Shown: positions 8,130-16,055 of the stretch, in pieces
Layout of the letters: each line of letters starts with the position of its first letter
How positions within the stretch are numbered: position 1 is the first letter of the stretch
Assembly (NCBI GenBank): GCA_051859045.1
Contig: JBHYGK010000015.1
Coordinates: 1-51,926 of the forward strand
Length of the DNA: 51,926 nucleotides
Direction: 5' to 3'
From: JBHYGK01 sp051859045
Lineage (GTDB): Bacteria; Pseudomonadota; Gammaproteobacteria; Xanthomonadales; Xanthomonadaceae
Made by a program: the position numbers and the translations under genes
Notes under the pieces: generated by a model
Database searches by the model: none
What the model was told of the DNA's origin: nothing
What the model saw: only the letters and a program-made list of their open reading frames with translations

Positions 8130-9158
8130 ATGCGGGCCTCGGCGACGACCTGGCTGGTGGCGGTGGCGCTGGTCGCCGGCGCGGCGGCGCTGTGGCTGGG
8201 CACCCGGCCCGATCCGGCCCGCCCGGTGGCGCAGGAGGGGCGCGGCGAGCGCCTGCTGCCCGGCTTCGCGGCCCAGCGCGCGGACGTGCGTCGGATCGTG
8301 CTGCGCGGCCCCGGCGGGCTGGCCACGACCCTCGAGCGCGCCGATGGCGCCGACGGCGCGCCCGGCTGGGCGATCGCCGAGCGCGCCGGGCATCCGGCCG
8401 ATGCGGCCAAGGTGGAGGCCCTGCTCGAGGCGCTGGCCGAGGTGCGCCGCGTGGATGCCAAGACGGCCGATCCCGCCCGGCAGGCGCGGCTGGGCCTGCA
8501 GCCGCTCGACGCCTCCGGCGCGCGCGGCCTGCACCTGGCGCTCGACGCCGGTGGCCGCGGCTGGGGCCTGCGCCTGGGCGGCTATCCGCCGGGCGAGCGC
8601 GGCCGCTACCTGCGCGTCGACGGCGAGGACCGCGCCTGGGAGGTGGACTTCGCCCTCGATGCCGGCGCGGCCCCGGGCGACTGGATCGACGCCGTGCTCG
8701 CCGCGCGGCCCGTGGGCGCGCTCGAGGAGGTCGTGGTGCGCCCGCCCGGCGGCGCCGGCGAAGTGCGCCTGGTGCGCGGCGAGGACGGCCCCGACGGCGC
8801 GCTGCGCTTCGCCCTGCGCCCCGCCGCGCCGGCGGACCCCGCCCGCGTCGAGGCGCTGGCCGACGCCCCGGCGCGGCTGCGCGCGCGCGACGTGGCGCGC
8901 GTGGATGCGCTCGCCGACGACCCCGCCACCCTGCACCGGCTGCGCTGGCGCTACCGCGACGGCGTCCGCGTGGACGGCCGGCTGTGGCGCGTCGACGGCC
9001 GCGCCTGGCTGGCCCTGGAGGCCAGCGCGGACGAGGCGGCGGATGCGCTGGCGCGGGCCGAGGTGGCCGCGCTGCAGGCGCGCTGGGCCGGCCTGGCCTG
9101 GCAGCTCGACGACGAGGCCGCGCGCACGCTCGCGGTGTCGCGGACGCCCGCGCCGTGA
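8130..9158 (+). CDS. DUF4340 domain protein of the Gld-like ABC operon
   Basis: A 342-residue protein with one N-terminal transmembrane helix (residues 5-21) and a large periplasmic part. It has the DUF4340 pattern: a conserved VRRIVLRGPGG strand near residue 50 and two repeats each with an EALLEALAEVRR-type helix. DUF4340 proteins usually follow GldG genes and are thought to be accessory parts of the same complex. The ATG lies 10 bases after the fusion gene's stop. The gene ends in GTGA, overlapping the next start. Confidence 0.8.
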   Translation: MRASATTWLVAVALVAGAAALWLGTRPDPARPVAQEGRGERLLPGFAAQRADVRRIVLRGPGGLATTLERADGADGAPGWAIAERAGHPADAAKVEALLEALAEVRRVDAKTADPARQARLGLQPLDASGARGLHLALDAGGRGWGLRLGGYPPGERGRYLRVDGEDRAWEVDFALDAGAAPGDWIDAVLAARPVGALEEVVVRPPGGAGEVRLVRGEDGPDGALRFALRPAAPADPARVEALADAPARLRARDVARVDALADDPATLHRLRWRYRDGVRVDGRLWRVDGRAWLALEASADEAADALARAEVAALQARWAGLAWQLDDEAARTLAVSRTPAP

Positions 9159-9547
9159 GCGCCGCACCCGCGCCGCCGCCGCCCTCGCACGCCCGCGCCG
9201 GCTGGCCGCGTCGCCTGCTCGCCGCCGCCGGCGCGCTGGCCTGCGGACTGTCGGTCGGGCTGGGCGCCTACGCCTCGCACGCGGCCGTGCCCGAGGACGC
9301 CCGCCGGCTCGCCATCGCGGCGCTGTTCGCCTTCGGCCACGGCCTCGCGCTGGTGGCGCTCGCGCCGCGCGAGCCGCGCCGGCTGGGCCTGCTGGCCTGC
9401 GCGCTGTTCGCGCTGGGCGTGCTGGGCTTCAGCGGAAGCCTGGTGGGCGCGGTGTTCGCCGGCCTGCCCACCGCGCTGGCGCCGATGGGCGGCAGCGCGC
9501 TGATGCTGGGCTGGCTGCTGCTCGCGATCGATCGCCTGCGCGGCTGA
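9155..9547 (+). CDS. DUF423 (YgdD-like) inner-membrane protein
   Basis: A 130-residue protein with four transmembrane helices. Family marks are LGAYASHA in the first helix, FAFGHGLALVAL in the second, GFSGSLVGA in the third and PMGGSALMLGW in the fourth. The function of DUF423 is not established. The GTG start was chosen because it overlaps the DUF4340 stop (GTGA) and places a short Pro-rich cytoplasmic leader before helix 1. Last gene of the operon; convergent with the acyltransferase 15 bases downstream. Confidence 0.8.
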   Translation: MSAAPAPPPPSHARAGWPRRLLAAAGALACGLSVGLGAYASHAAVPEDARRLAIAALFAFGHGLALVALAPREPRRLGLLACALFALGVLGFSGSLVGAVFAGLPTALAPMGGSALMLGWLLLAIDRLRG

Positions 9548-9562
9548 GCGCGGCGGCGCGGC

Positions 9563-10672
9563 TCAGTCCGCGCGCGTCGCCGGCGGCGCGTCCGCGGCCT
9601 GGGCGGGGGCTGGCGCAGGCGCGGCCTCGGCCGGGCGCGGCCGCGGCCGCGGCTTCAGCGTCAGCGCCGGGGCTTCCACCAGGTGCCACGACGCGATCGC
9701 CAGCGGCAGCGCGATCGCGGTGGCGATCGCGGTGTTGAGCAGCGGATGCGGGCCCGGCACCAGCATCCACGCCAGCTGGCCGGCCGGCCAGCCGTACAGG
9801 TACAGCCCGTAGCTGACGTCATGGCGGCGGATCCAGGGCCGGCCGGGCAGGTGGGCGATGAACAGCACGCCGTAGGCCAGCGCGACGCCGTAGCCGAGGT
9901 GCATCCACGCGGTGTGCTGGGTGGCCCAGGCCAGGCCCAGCGCGGCCAGCAGCAGCGGCCACGCCAGCACGATCCGCGCGCGCTGCCGCCAGGCGAAGGC
10001 GCCGGTGGCGAAGAACGCCGCGCAGTAGGCGTAGTTGGCGTAGTCCGGGCGCAGCGGCGGCTCGCCGAAGGCCACGTGCATCACCGCCAGCGGCGGCAGC
10101 AGGCCGAGGTACAGCCATTCGAAGCGCAGCCCGCGCATCAGGCCCAGCAGGCCGGCGATCGCCAGCAGGAGGTACAGCCGCGCCTCCACGGGCAGCGACC
10201 ACAGCGAGCCGTTGATCGCCGCGTTGGGGTGGTCCTCGAACACGCCGGGCAGGAAGTAGGCCGTGGTGCGCAGGTCGCCGTTGGTGAGCACGTAGTCCAG
10301 CGCGGCGCGCGCGTAGCCGGGCGCGTCGCCGAGCAGGGCCAGGCCGGCGACGCTCAGCAGCAGGCAGGTCCACAGCCCGGGCAGCAGCCGCAGCGCGCGC
10401 GCGGCGAGGAAGCGCGGCACGCTGTGGCGCTCGAGGCTGGCGGTGACCAGGAAGCCCGACACCAGGAAGAACGCGTCCACCGCCACGCCGCCGGCGAACT
10501 TCAGCTGCACCAGCTGCAGCACGAGGTCCTGGCCGGGCGCCGCGGTGATCGCCCAGGCGTGGCCGTAGATCACCAGCCAGGCCGCCACCAGGCGCAGCGC
10601 GTGGAAGTGGTTGTGGCCGCTGTCCACCGCCTCCCCGAGGCGGCGCCCGCGCAGGGCGAACGCCGGGCTCAC
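9563..10672 (-). CDS. OafA/YrhL-type membrane acyltransferase (acyltransferase 3 family)
   Basis: A 369-residue integral membrane acyltransferase with about ten helices, transferring acetyl or other acyl groups to a surface glycan. Family marks are HNHFHALRLVAAWLVIYGH near the N-terminus (with the early RLVAA arginine), GGVAVDAFFLVSGFLV, and INGSLWSLPVEARLYLLLA. The C-terminus is a Pro/Ala/Arg-rich tail. The GTG start at 10672 overlaps the stop of the upstream D,D-carboxypeptidase (GTGA), so the two are translationally coupled. A longer reading frame continues upstream but only as an out-of-frame shadow of the carboxypeptidase. The substrate may be peptidoglycan or a surface polysaccharide, judged only from the coupling. 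Confidence 0.88.
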   Translation of the reverse strand: MSPAFALRGRRLGEAVDSGHNHFHALRLVAAWLVIYGHAWAITAAPGQDLVLQLVQLKFAGGVAVDAFFLVSGFLVTASLERHSVPRFLAARALRLLPGLWTCLLLSVAGLALLGDAPGYARAALDYVLTNGDLRTTAYFLPGVFEDHPNAAINGSLWSLPVEARLYLLLAIAGLLGLMRGLRFEWLYLGLLPPLAVMHVAFGEPPLRPDYANYAYCAAFFATGAFAWRQRARIVLAWPLLLAALGLAWATQHTAWMHLGYGVALAYGVLFIAHLPGRPWIRRHDVSYGLYLYGWPAGQLAWMLVPGPHPLLNTAIATAIALPLAIASWHLVEAPALTLKPRPRPRPAEAAPAPAPAQAADAPPATRAD

Positions 10673-11460
10673 GCGCAGGCCCGCGCGGCGGGCGGCGCGG
10701 CGTGCCAGCGCCAGTGCCAGGGCTCGTAGACGACCCCGTGCGGGTTGTCGCGCGGGTAGCTCATGCGGAAGCCGAACGCCGCGGCGTGCGCCTGCAGCCA
10801 GGCGAAGGCCGCGGTGTGCTCGAACGACGCCTCGGCCGCGGGCTCGCCGGGCGTGCCGATGTCGAGCGCGCGGCCGTCGTGGTGCTCGGAGTAGCCCGGC
10901 GCCGCGTTGACCGCGAGGATCTGCTCGATCGCGAGCCCGCGCGCGCGCTTGCGCGCGACGATCCCGGCCTGGTACGCGAGCCCGCGGTAGCCCGAGATGG
11001 CCTCCAGCACCACGCCGTCGGCGGCCGCGGCGGCGCGCATCCGCGCCCAGGCGCGGGCCGCGCCCGGCGCGAGCCACAGCGGCCGGCGATAGCGGTCGAG
11101 GCCGCCGAAGGCCAGCCAGGCCGGCTCGTACACGCGCTCCAGCCCGGTGCGCGCGGCGTAGTCGGCGGGGATGTCGAAGTGCGCATGCAGCGCGGCGAGC
11201 TGGTCGTCCTGCGCGCGCGCATCGGGCGCGCGCCCGGCCATCGGGTGGCGCAGGCGGCGGGCGTCGGCGTGGAGCACGCGCAGGCGGCCGGAGGGCAGCA
11301 CCGCCGCGAGGAAGCGGCCGTCGGCCTTGCGCCGCAGCAGCCATTCCGCGCCGGCCAGCGCGCGCGCATGGGCGTTGCCGCGGGGGCGCGCGAGCGCGGC
11401 GGGCAGGGCCTCGAGGCCGGAGCCGAGGTTGAGCAGGCGGGGCGTGGTGGGGTGGCGCAT
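10669..11460 (-). CDS. M15 family D-alanyl-D-alanine carboxypeptidase (VanY-like)
   Basis: A 263-residue zinc peptidase that trims D-Ala from peptidoglycan stem peptides. The M15 signature SxHxxGxAxD is complete at residues 191-200, giving zinc ligands H193 and D200. The catalytic glutamate and third ligand are E246 and H249 in VYEPWHWRW, and SGYRG at 156-160 supplies the conserved arginine. No obvious signal peptide is seen at the chosen ATG, which is odd for a periplasmic enzyme. The first 130 residues are a non-catalytic extension. Coupled to the acyltransferase gene. Confidence 0.88.
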   Translation of the reverse strand: MRHPTTPRLLNLGSGLEALPAALARPRGNAHARALAGAEWLLRRKADGRFLAAVLPSGRLRVLHADARRLRHPMAGRAPDARAQDDQLAALHAHFDIPADYAARTGLERVYEPAWLAFGGLDRYRRPLWLAPGAARAWARMRAAAAADGVVLEAISGYRGLAYQAGIVARKRARGLAIEQILAVNAAPGYSEHHDGRALDIGTPGEPAAEASFEHTAAFAWLQAHAAAFGFRMSYPRDNPHGVVYEPWHWRWHAAPPAARACA

Positions 11461-11512
11461 GCGCGGATGGTAAACGCAGCGCGCCCGCGGGTCAGCGGGC
11501 GCGCGGGACGGC

Positions 11513-11704
11513 TCAGCCGTCGGCGGGCGGCTCGGGCTCGGCGGCGGGCGGCTCGGCCTTCAGCCGCCCCGCCTCGCGCAGGGCCTGGCGCAGCACGAAC
11601 TCGATCTGGGCGTTGAGCGAGCGCAGGTCGTCGTCGGCCCAGCGCTGCATCGCCTGCAGGACGCGGGCGTTGATGCGCAGCGGATAGGCCTTCTTCTCGT
11701 TCAT
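11513..11704 (-). CDS. Arc-like ribbon-helix-helix protein
   Basis: A 63-residue probable DNA-binding protein. Residues 4-45 fit the Arc fold: a short beta strand (AYPLRI), then helices around ARVLQAMQRWADDD and SLNAQIEFVLRQALRE. The tail is Pro/Glu/Ala-rich. It lies 22 bases downstream of the SPFH gene, on the same strand, so it is probably co-transcribed. A natural inference is that it autoregulates the pair through the palindrome at 12621-12637, because RHH proteins bind inverted repeats. That is not shown by the sequence. Confidence 0.75.
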   Translation of the reverse strand: MNEKKAYPLRINARVLQAMQRWADDDLRSLNAQIEFVLRQALREAGRLKAEPPAAEPEPPADG

Positions 11705-11726
11705 CGCGCGCCCCGGCCCGGCCCGA

Positions 11727-12593
11727 TCAGTAGATCGAGCCGGTGTTCACCACCGGCTGGGTGGCGCGGTCGGAGCACAGCACCACCAGCAGGTTGGACA
11801 CCATCGCGGCGCGGCGCTCCTCGTCGAGCTCCACCACGCCCTTGGCCTTGAGCTGGTCCAGGGCCATCTCGACCATGCTCACCGCGCCCTCGACGATCTT
11901 GGCCCGGGCGGCGATCACCGCGCCGGCCTGCTGGCGCTGCAGCATCGCGCCGGCGATCTCGGGGGCGTAGGCGAGGTGGCTGATGCGGGCCTCGATCACG
12001 CGCACGCCGGCGGCGTCGAGGCGCTCCTGGATGTGCGCCTGCAGCTCGCCGGCGATCTCGGCCGGGTGGCTGCGCAGGCACACCACGCTGCCGTCCTCGT
12101 GGCCGTCGTAGGGATGGCTGGAGGCCATCGCGCGCAGCGCCGACTCGCTCTGGATGTGCACGAAGCTCTCGTAGTCGTCGACGTTGTAGACCGCCTCGGC
12201 CGAGTCCACGACCTGCCAGACGATCACCGCGCCGATCTCGATCGGGCTGCCGTCGAGCTCGTTGACCTTGAGCTTGCCGCTCTCGAAGTTGCGCACGCGC
12301 AGGCTGACCTTGCGCTTGGCGAAGAAGGGGTTGTTCCAGCGCAGGCCCTCGTCCTTGGACGTGCCCACGTAGCGGCCGAACAGGCTCAGCACCACGGCCT
12401 GGTTGGGCTCGACCATGTACAGGCCGAACAGGCAGACGAACAGCACCAGCGCCGCGACGCCGAAGCCGGCGGCGAGCAGCGGCTGGCCGGCGGCGGCCAT
12501 CTGCACGGCGTACAGCCCGGCGGCCGGCGTGGCCACGAGGAAGGCGAGCAGGGCCGGGATGCCCGGCAGCGAGGTCAGCGGCGACTCTTTCAT
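11727..12593 (-). CDS. SPFH domain (band 7/stomatin-like) membrane protein
   Basis: A 288-residue scaffold protein of membrane microdomains. Two hydrophobic segments (about residues 13-38 and 40-62) are followed by a band-7 domain starting YMVEPNQAVVLSLFGRYVGT. Conserved features include VRNFESGKLKVNELDGSPIEI, AGVRVIEARISHLAYAPEI and an alanine-rich helical segment RQQAGAVIAARAKIVEGA. Ribosome site GGGGAGA precedes the ATG. The promoter region carries a perfect palindrome. The Arc-like gene follows. Confidence 0.88.
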   Translation of the reverse strand: MKESPLTSLPGIPALLAFLVATPAAGLYAVQMAAAGQPLLAAGFGVAALVLFVCLFGLYMVEPNQAVVLSLFGRYVGTSKDEGLRWNNPFFAKRKVSLRVRNFESGKLKVNELDGSPIEIGAVIVWQVVDSAEAVYNVDDYESFVHIQSESALRAMASSHPYDGHEDGSVVCLRSHPAEIAGELQAHIQERLDAAGVRVIEARISHLAYAPEIAGAMLQRQQAGAVIAARAKIVEGAVSMVEMALDQLKAKGVVELDEERRAAMVSNLLVVLCSDRATQPVVNTGSIY

Positions 12594-12620
12594 GGTGGTT
12601 CTCCCCTGTGGTGGGGGATA

Positions 12621-12637
12621 GATATCACCGTGATATC
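12621..12637. promoter_or_regulatory. Perfect 17-base palindrome, probable operator of the SPFH-Arc operon
   Basis: GATATCAC-C-GTGATATC is a perfect inverted repeat, strikingly AT-rich for this genome, 28 bases before the SPFH start. On the minus strand a TTGCGC hexamer lies upstream and an ATATCT hexamer 17 bases further, so the palindrome would cover the spacer and -10 of a plausible promoter. The bound regulator is unknown; the co-encoded Arc-like protein is a candidate. Confidence 0.65.
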
Positions 12638-12673
12638 AGTTCGCGCAAGTCCGTCCGTCGCCCGCTGCCGCGC

Positions 12674-13681
12674 TCAGGGCCCCGGGCCGCCCCGGCGCGC
12701 CAGCCGCAGCAGCGGCGTGGGCCGCCGTTCGGTGGTGACCCAGACGGCGTCGCCGGTGGCGCTGAAGCCGGCGGCCTCGGCCTGGGGCAGCCAGGCGAAG
12801 GGCAGCTCGACCGCCGGCCGGGCGATGGCCTCGCCCCAGGCTTCGCCCTCGGCGCGCGTCCACAGCAGCGCGGTGCGGTAGTTCAGCGCCAGCAGCTGGC
12901 GGCCGTCGGGATGCAGGTCGAGCGCGGTGAGCTGGCTGCGGTAGCGGCCGTAGACGGGGTTGCGGGCGAGGTCCTCGGCGCTGGGCTGGGCGATGCCCGC
13001 GAAGGTGCCCAGGGCCTCGGCGACGTGCACCTCGCCGTCGGCGGCGGGGTCGATCGGCACCGCGAACAGCTCCGGCGGCACGCGCTTCTTCGACGCCAGC
13101 AGGAAGCGGCCCGCGTCGGCGTCGACGGCCAGCGCCTCGCAGTCGCGCGCGCCGTCGGGCCAGGCGAAGCGCGTGGTCCAGGCCGGCGCCGCCGACATCG
13201 CGGCCGCCAGCGTGGCCGGCTCCTCGACCACGATGATCGCGAGGTCGCGGCGGATGCCGCCGTTGTCGCCGACGTCGCCGATCGCGAGGTAGTGGCGGCC
13301 GTCGCGCTCGAAGCGGGCCACGTCCTCCCAGTCGACGTTGCGCACGCCCTCGACCGCGAGCACGCCGCGCACCGCGCCGCTGCCGGCGTCGACGGCCACC
13401 AGCGCCGCGGCGTTGTCGCCGTCGTTGTGCATCCACAGCACGCCGGGGTGCCGGTGCGAGGCCGCGAGGCCGCTGGCCTCGGCGAGCTCGGCGCTGTTGA
13501 TGATCGCCGCGGGCAGGGCCGGGCCGTAGGGCGCGGACGAGGCGGCGGCCGGGGCGGGAGCGTCCGGCGCGGCCGCGCCCGCCGGGGCCGCGAGCGCGGC
13601 CAGGGCCAGCAGCCAGGCGGCGGGGCGGGGCGGACGGCGGGGCGAACGGTGGGGCGGGAGGCGGCGGAGGAGGGCCTGCAT
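12674..13681 (-). CDS. Secreted protein of unknown function, beta-propeller-like
   Basis: A 335-residue protein with an N-terminal export signal: a basic stretch, hydrophobic AAWLLALAALAAPAGA, then an Ala/Pro linker. The mature part shows repeated strand-like units such as HPGVLWMHNDGDNAAALVAV, HYLAIGDVGDNGGIRRDLAIIVVE and LTALDLHPDGRQLLALNYRTALLW. The acidic DVGDN and HNDGD turns suggest a calcium-binding propeller as in phytase-like or NHL-type proteins. I cannot name a family with certainty. It is divergent from purT, sharing a 101-base intergenic region. Confidence 0.65.
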   Translation of the reverse strand: MQALLRRLPPHRSPRRPPRPAAWLLALAALAAPAGAAAPDAPAPAAASSAPYGPALPAAIINSAELAEASGLAASHRHPGVLWMHNDGDNAAALVAVDAGSGAVRGVLAVEGVRNVDWEDVARFERDGRHYLAIGDVGDNGGIRRDLAIIVVEEPATLAAAMSAAPAWTTRFAWPDGARDCEALAVDADAGRFLLASKKRVPPELFAVPIDPAADGEVHVAEALGTFAGIAQPSAEDLARNPVYGRYRSQLTALDLHPDGRQLLALNYRTALLWTRAEGEAWGEAIARPAVELPFAWLPQAEAAGFSATGDAVWVTTERRPTPLLRLARRGGPGP

Positions 13682-13746
13682 CGGGGCATCGGCGCGTCGG
13701 GGCCTGCGATCATAAGCGGGCGGCGCGGCCCGGGGGCGGTGCGTCC

Positions 13747-13752
13747 TACAAT
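13747..13752 (+). promoter_or_regulatory. Probable -10 element of purT
   Basis: TACAAT lies 30 bases before the purT ATG in an otherwise GC-rich divergent region. No good -35 hexamer is visible 17 bases upstream. No PurR-like palindrome is seen. Confidence 0.4.
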
Positions 13753-13782
13753 GCCGCTCCCTTCCCGCCCCGGATCCGCGCC

Positions 13783-14988
13783 ATGTCCCAGCGCCTCGCC
13801 GCCCCCGTCACCCTCGGCACGCCCAACCGCCCCGGCGCCACCCGCGTGCTGCTGCTGGGCAGCGGCGAGCTCGGCAAGGAGGTGGTGATCGAGCTGCAGC
13901 GGCTGGGCTGCGAGGTGATCGCCGCCGACCGCTACGCCGATGCGCCGGCGATGCAGGTGGCGCACCGCTGCCACGTGCTCAACATGCTCGACCCCGCCGC
14001 GCTGCGCACGCTCATCCACGCCGAGCAGCCGCACCTGGTGGTGCCCGAGATCGAGGCCATCCACACCCAGACCCTGGTCGAGCTCGAGCGCGAGCAGGGC
14101 CTGTGCGTGGTGCCCACCGCCCGCGCCGCGCGGCTGACGATGGACCGCGAGGGCATCCGCCGGCTCGCCGCCGAGGAGCTGGGCCTGCCCACCTCGCCCT
14201 ACCGCTTCGTCGACACCCTCGAGGACTACCGCGCGGCCGTCGCCGAGATCGGCACGCCCTGCGTGGTGAAGCCGGTGATGTCGAGCTCGGGCAAGGGCCA
14301 GAGCGTGGTGCGCGGCCCTGGCGACGTCGACGCGGCCTGGGCGTACGCGCAGTCGGGCGGCCGCGCCGGCCAGGGCCGCGTCATCGTCGAGGGCTTCATC
14401 GCCTTCGACTACGAGATCACCCTGCTCACCGTGCGGCATCGCGACGGCACCTCGTTCTGCGCGCCGATCGGCCACCTGCAGGTGGACGGCGACTACCGCG
14501 AGAGCTGGCAGCCGCAGCCGATGTCGCCGCTGGCCCTCGAGCGCGCCGAGCAGGTCTCGCGCGCGGTCACCGACGCCCTCGGCGGCTGGGGCCTGTTCGG
14601 CGTCGAGCTGTTCGTGAAGGGCGACGAGGTGTGGTTCTCGGAGGTCAGCCCGCGCCCGCACGACACCGGCCTGGTGACGCTGGCCTCGCAGGAGCTCAGC
14701 GAGTTCGCGCTGCACGCGCGCGCCATCCTCGGCCTGCCCATCCCCGCCATCCGCGCGCTCGGCCCGGCGGCCAGCTGCGCGGTCATCGCCACGGGCCACG
14801 GCGTGCCGGTGTTCCACCACGTCGACGCCGCGCTGGCCGCGCCCGACACCCAGCTGCGCCTGTTCGGCAAGCCGGTGGTCGAGGGCCAGCGCCGGGTCGC
14901 GGTGACGCTGGCGCGCGGCGCCGACGTCGACGCCGCGCGCGCCACCGCCCGCGCCGCGGCCGCCGCGCTACGCGTCGAGCTGCACTGA
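13783..14988 (+). CDS. purT: Formate-dependent phosphoribosylglycinamide formyltransferase PurT
   Basis: Cytosolic ATP-grasp enzyme of purine synthesis that formylates GAR using formate and ATP (via formyl phosphate). The 401-residue length is normal. Recognised segments are VLLLGSGELGKEVVIELQRLG, the metal/substrate region PEIEAIHTQTLVELE, the ATP-grasp core CVVKPVMSSSGKGQSVV, and WFSEVSPRPHDTGLVTL. The ATG start gives the usual short leader before the Rossmann-like strand. Monocistronic from its own promoter, though the next gene starts 12 bases after the stop. Confidence 0.97.
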   Translation: MSQRLAAPVTLGTPNRPGATRVLLLGSGELGKEVVIELQRLGCEVIAADRYADAPAMQVAHRCHVLNMLDPAALRTLIHAEQPHLVVPEIEAIHTQTLVELEREQGLCVVPTARAARLTMDREGIRRLAAEELGLPTSPYRFVDTLEDYRAAVAEIGTPCVVKPVMSSSGKGQSVVRGPGDVDAAWAYAQSGGRAGQGRVIVEGFIAFDYEITLLTVRHRDGTSFCAPIGHLQVDGDYRESWQPQPMSPLALERAEQVSRAVTDALGGWGLFGVELFVKGDEVWFSEVSPRPHDTGLVTLASQELSEFALHARAILGLPIPAIRALGPAASCAVIATGHGVPVFHHVDAALAAPDTQLRLFGKPVVEGQRRVAVTLARGADVDAARATARAAAAALRVELH

Positions 14989-14999
14989 GTCGCCCGCGC

Positions 15000-15722
15000 A
15001 TGGACGCGCCGGCCCCGCGCCGCGAGCGCCATCCGCTCGAGGCCCTGCAGCGAGGCGACGCGCTGATCGACCATCCGGTGGCGGCGCGGGTGTCGTGGAC
15101 GCCCTTGCTCGGCTTCGCGAACAGCGGCCGGGGCAATGTGTTGGTCGAGCGGCGCGACGGGACCTGGCGGATCCGGCCGCCGGCCGTTCTCTATGCCGTG
15201 TTCATCACCATGCTTTTGGTGGCGGGCGCCATCCTGCTCGCCGTGCTGCTCGGGAACCCACGTGACTGGGCTTACGCCCTCGCCACGCTCGTGTTTCCCA
15301 TCGCGACCTTCGGGATGCTGCACATCGAGGCCCGCTGGAGCATCGATCCGGCGCGAGGCTGGTTGCGGCGGAGCGCCCGGCTCTTCAGTCCCGATGCGCA
15401 GGTGCGCGCGGCCGACGTCGTCGCGCTGCAGCTGCTGTCCAAGACGGTGGAGGTGGTCAGGGGCGGCCGTGCTTCGGCGGGGGAGCTGCTGTCCAAGACG
15501 GCGGAGGGGTTCAGGGGCGGCCGTGCTCCGGCGGGGGAGCTGAATCTCGTCCTGGCCGATGGCTCGCGTCTCTGCCTGCTGAGCCATGGCGCCGTGGAGA
15601 TCATCCGCCGCGACGCCATGCGGTTGGCCTCGGCGCTGCGCGTGCCGGTCTGGGAGGGCGGTGTCGGCCCCCCTCGCACGCTGCGCGAGTGGCTTTGGGC
15701 AAGGTTCAACGCGCCGCTGTGA
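15000..15722 (+). CDS. Unknown two-helix membrane protein with an 18-residue tandem duplication
   Basis: A 240-residue protein I do not recognise by family. Two adjacent transmembrane helices (about residues 62-98) are followed by a PH-like cytoplasmic part containing a LHIEARWSIDPARGWLRR segment and LVLADGSRLCLLSHGA. Between its strands sits a tandem repeat of ELLSKTxExxRGGRAxAGE units (see the repeat entry). Codon use is less GC-extreme than in purT (TTG, GTT and CTT appear), hinting at a different history. The ATG lies 12 bases after purT; its stop overlaps the GTG start of the GIY-YIG gene. Confidence 0.6.
   Translation: MDAPAPRRERHPLEALQRGDALIDHPVAARVSWTPLLGFANSGRGNVLVERRDGTWRIRPPAVLYAVFITMLLVAGAILLAVLLGNPRDWAYALATLVFPIATFGMLHIEARWSIDPARGWLRRSARLFSPDAQVRAADVVALQLLSKTVEVVRGGRASAGELLSKTAEGFRGGRAPAGELNLVLADGSRLCLLSHGAVEIIRRDAMRLASALRVPVWEGGVGPPRTLREWLWARFNAPL
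15432..15539 (+). repeat. Two in-frame tandem copies of a 54-base unit
   Basis: Copies 15432-15485 and 15486-15539 begin CTGCTGTCCAAGACGG and end GGCGGGGGAG and differ at only a few positions. Each adds 18 residues to the membrane protein, so the duplication keeps the frame. Confidence 0.9.
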
Positions 15723-16024
15723 GCACCGCGCCGCGCCCGTGGTGGGTGTACGTCCTGGCCTGCCGCGGCGATCGGCTGTACTGCGGCGTGAGCCCCGACG
15801 TCGAGGCGCGGCTGCGCGCGCACGCCTCGGGCCGCGGCGCGAAGTTCACCCGCGCGCATCCGCCCGAGCGCCTGCTCGCGGTGCGCGCGCTGCCCGACCG
15901 CGGCGCGGCCCAGGCCGAGGAGGCGCGCGTGAAGCGGCTGCCGCGGGCGCGCAAGCTCGACTGGGTGCGGGAATGGGCGTGGACGGGCGCTGCCGCGGTG
16001 GCGCCCGTCGACCCGGTGGACTGA
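15719..16024 (+). CDS. GIY-YIG domain protein (YhbQ/UPF0213-like)
   Basis: A 101-residue single-domain protein of the GIY-YIG nuclease superfamily. The paired motif is modified to VYVLAC and YCGVS at residues 10-25, followed by VEARLRAHASGRGAKFTR with the conserved arginine. A basic KRLPRARKLDWV segment precedes the C-terminus. Stand-alone members such as YhbQ are implicated in DNA processing; the exact role is unclear. GTG was chosen as start because it overlaps the preceding stop (GTGA); a further ATG at 15689 would overlap that gene more. Confidence 0.8.
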   Translation: MSTAPRPWWVYVLACRGDRLYCGVSPDVEARLRAHASGRGAKFTRAHPPERLLAVRALPDRGAAQAEEARVKRLPRARKLDWVREWAWTGAAAVAPVDPVD

Positions 16025-16030
16025 GGCGCC

Positions 16031-16054
16031 GCCGGCCGGCCTCGGCTGGCCGGC
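16031..16054. terminator. Hairpin between convergent genes
   Basis: GCCGGCC and GGCCGGC (seven base pairs, ten-base loop) lie in the 31-base gap between the GIY-YIG gene and the DsbA-like gene. It could end transcription from both sides, but lacks a T tract. Confidence 0.3.
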
Positions 16055-16055
16055 C

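Noticed and set aside
5861..8461. 866-codon minus-strand frame opposite the fused permease gene
   Set aside because: No recognisable domain, biased composition, and it contradicts the clear ABC operon on the plus strand.
9563..11344. Acyltransferase extended at the N-terminus to 593 residues
   Set aside because: The extra part is the out-of-frame shadow of the M15 carboxypeptidase gene; the family start fits the coupled GTG at 10672.
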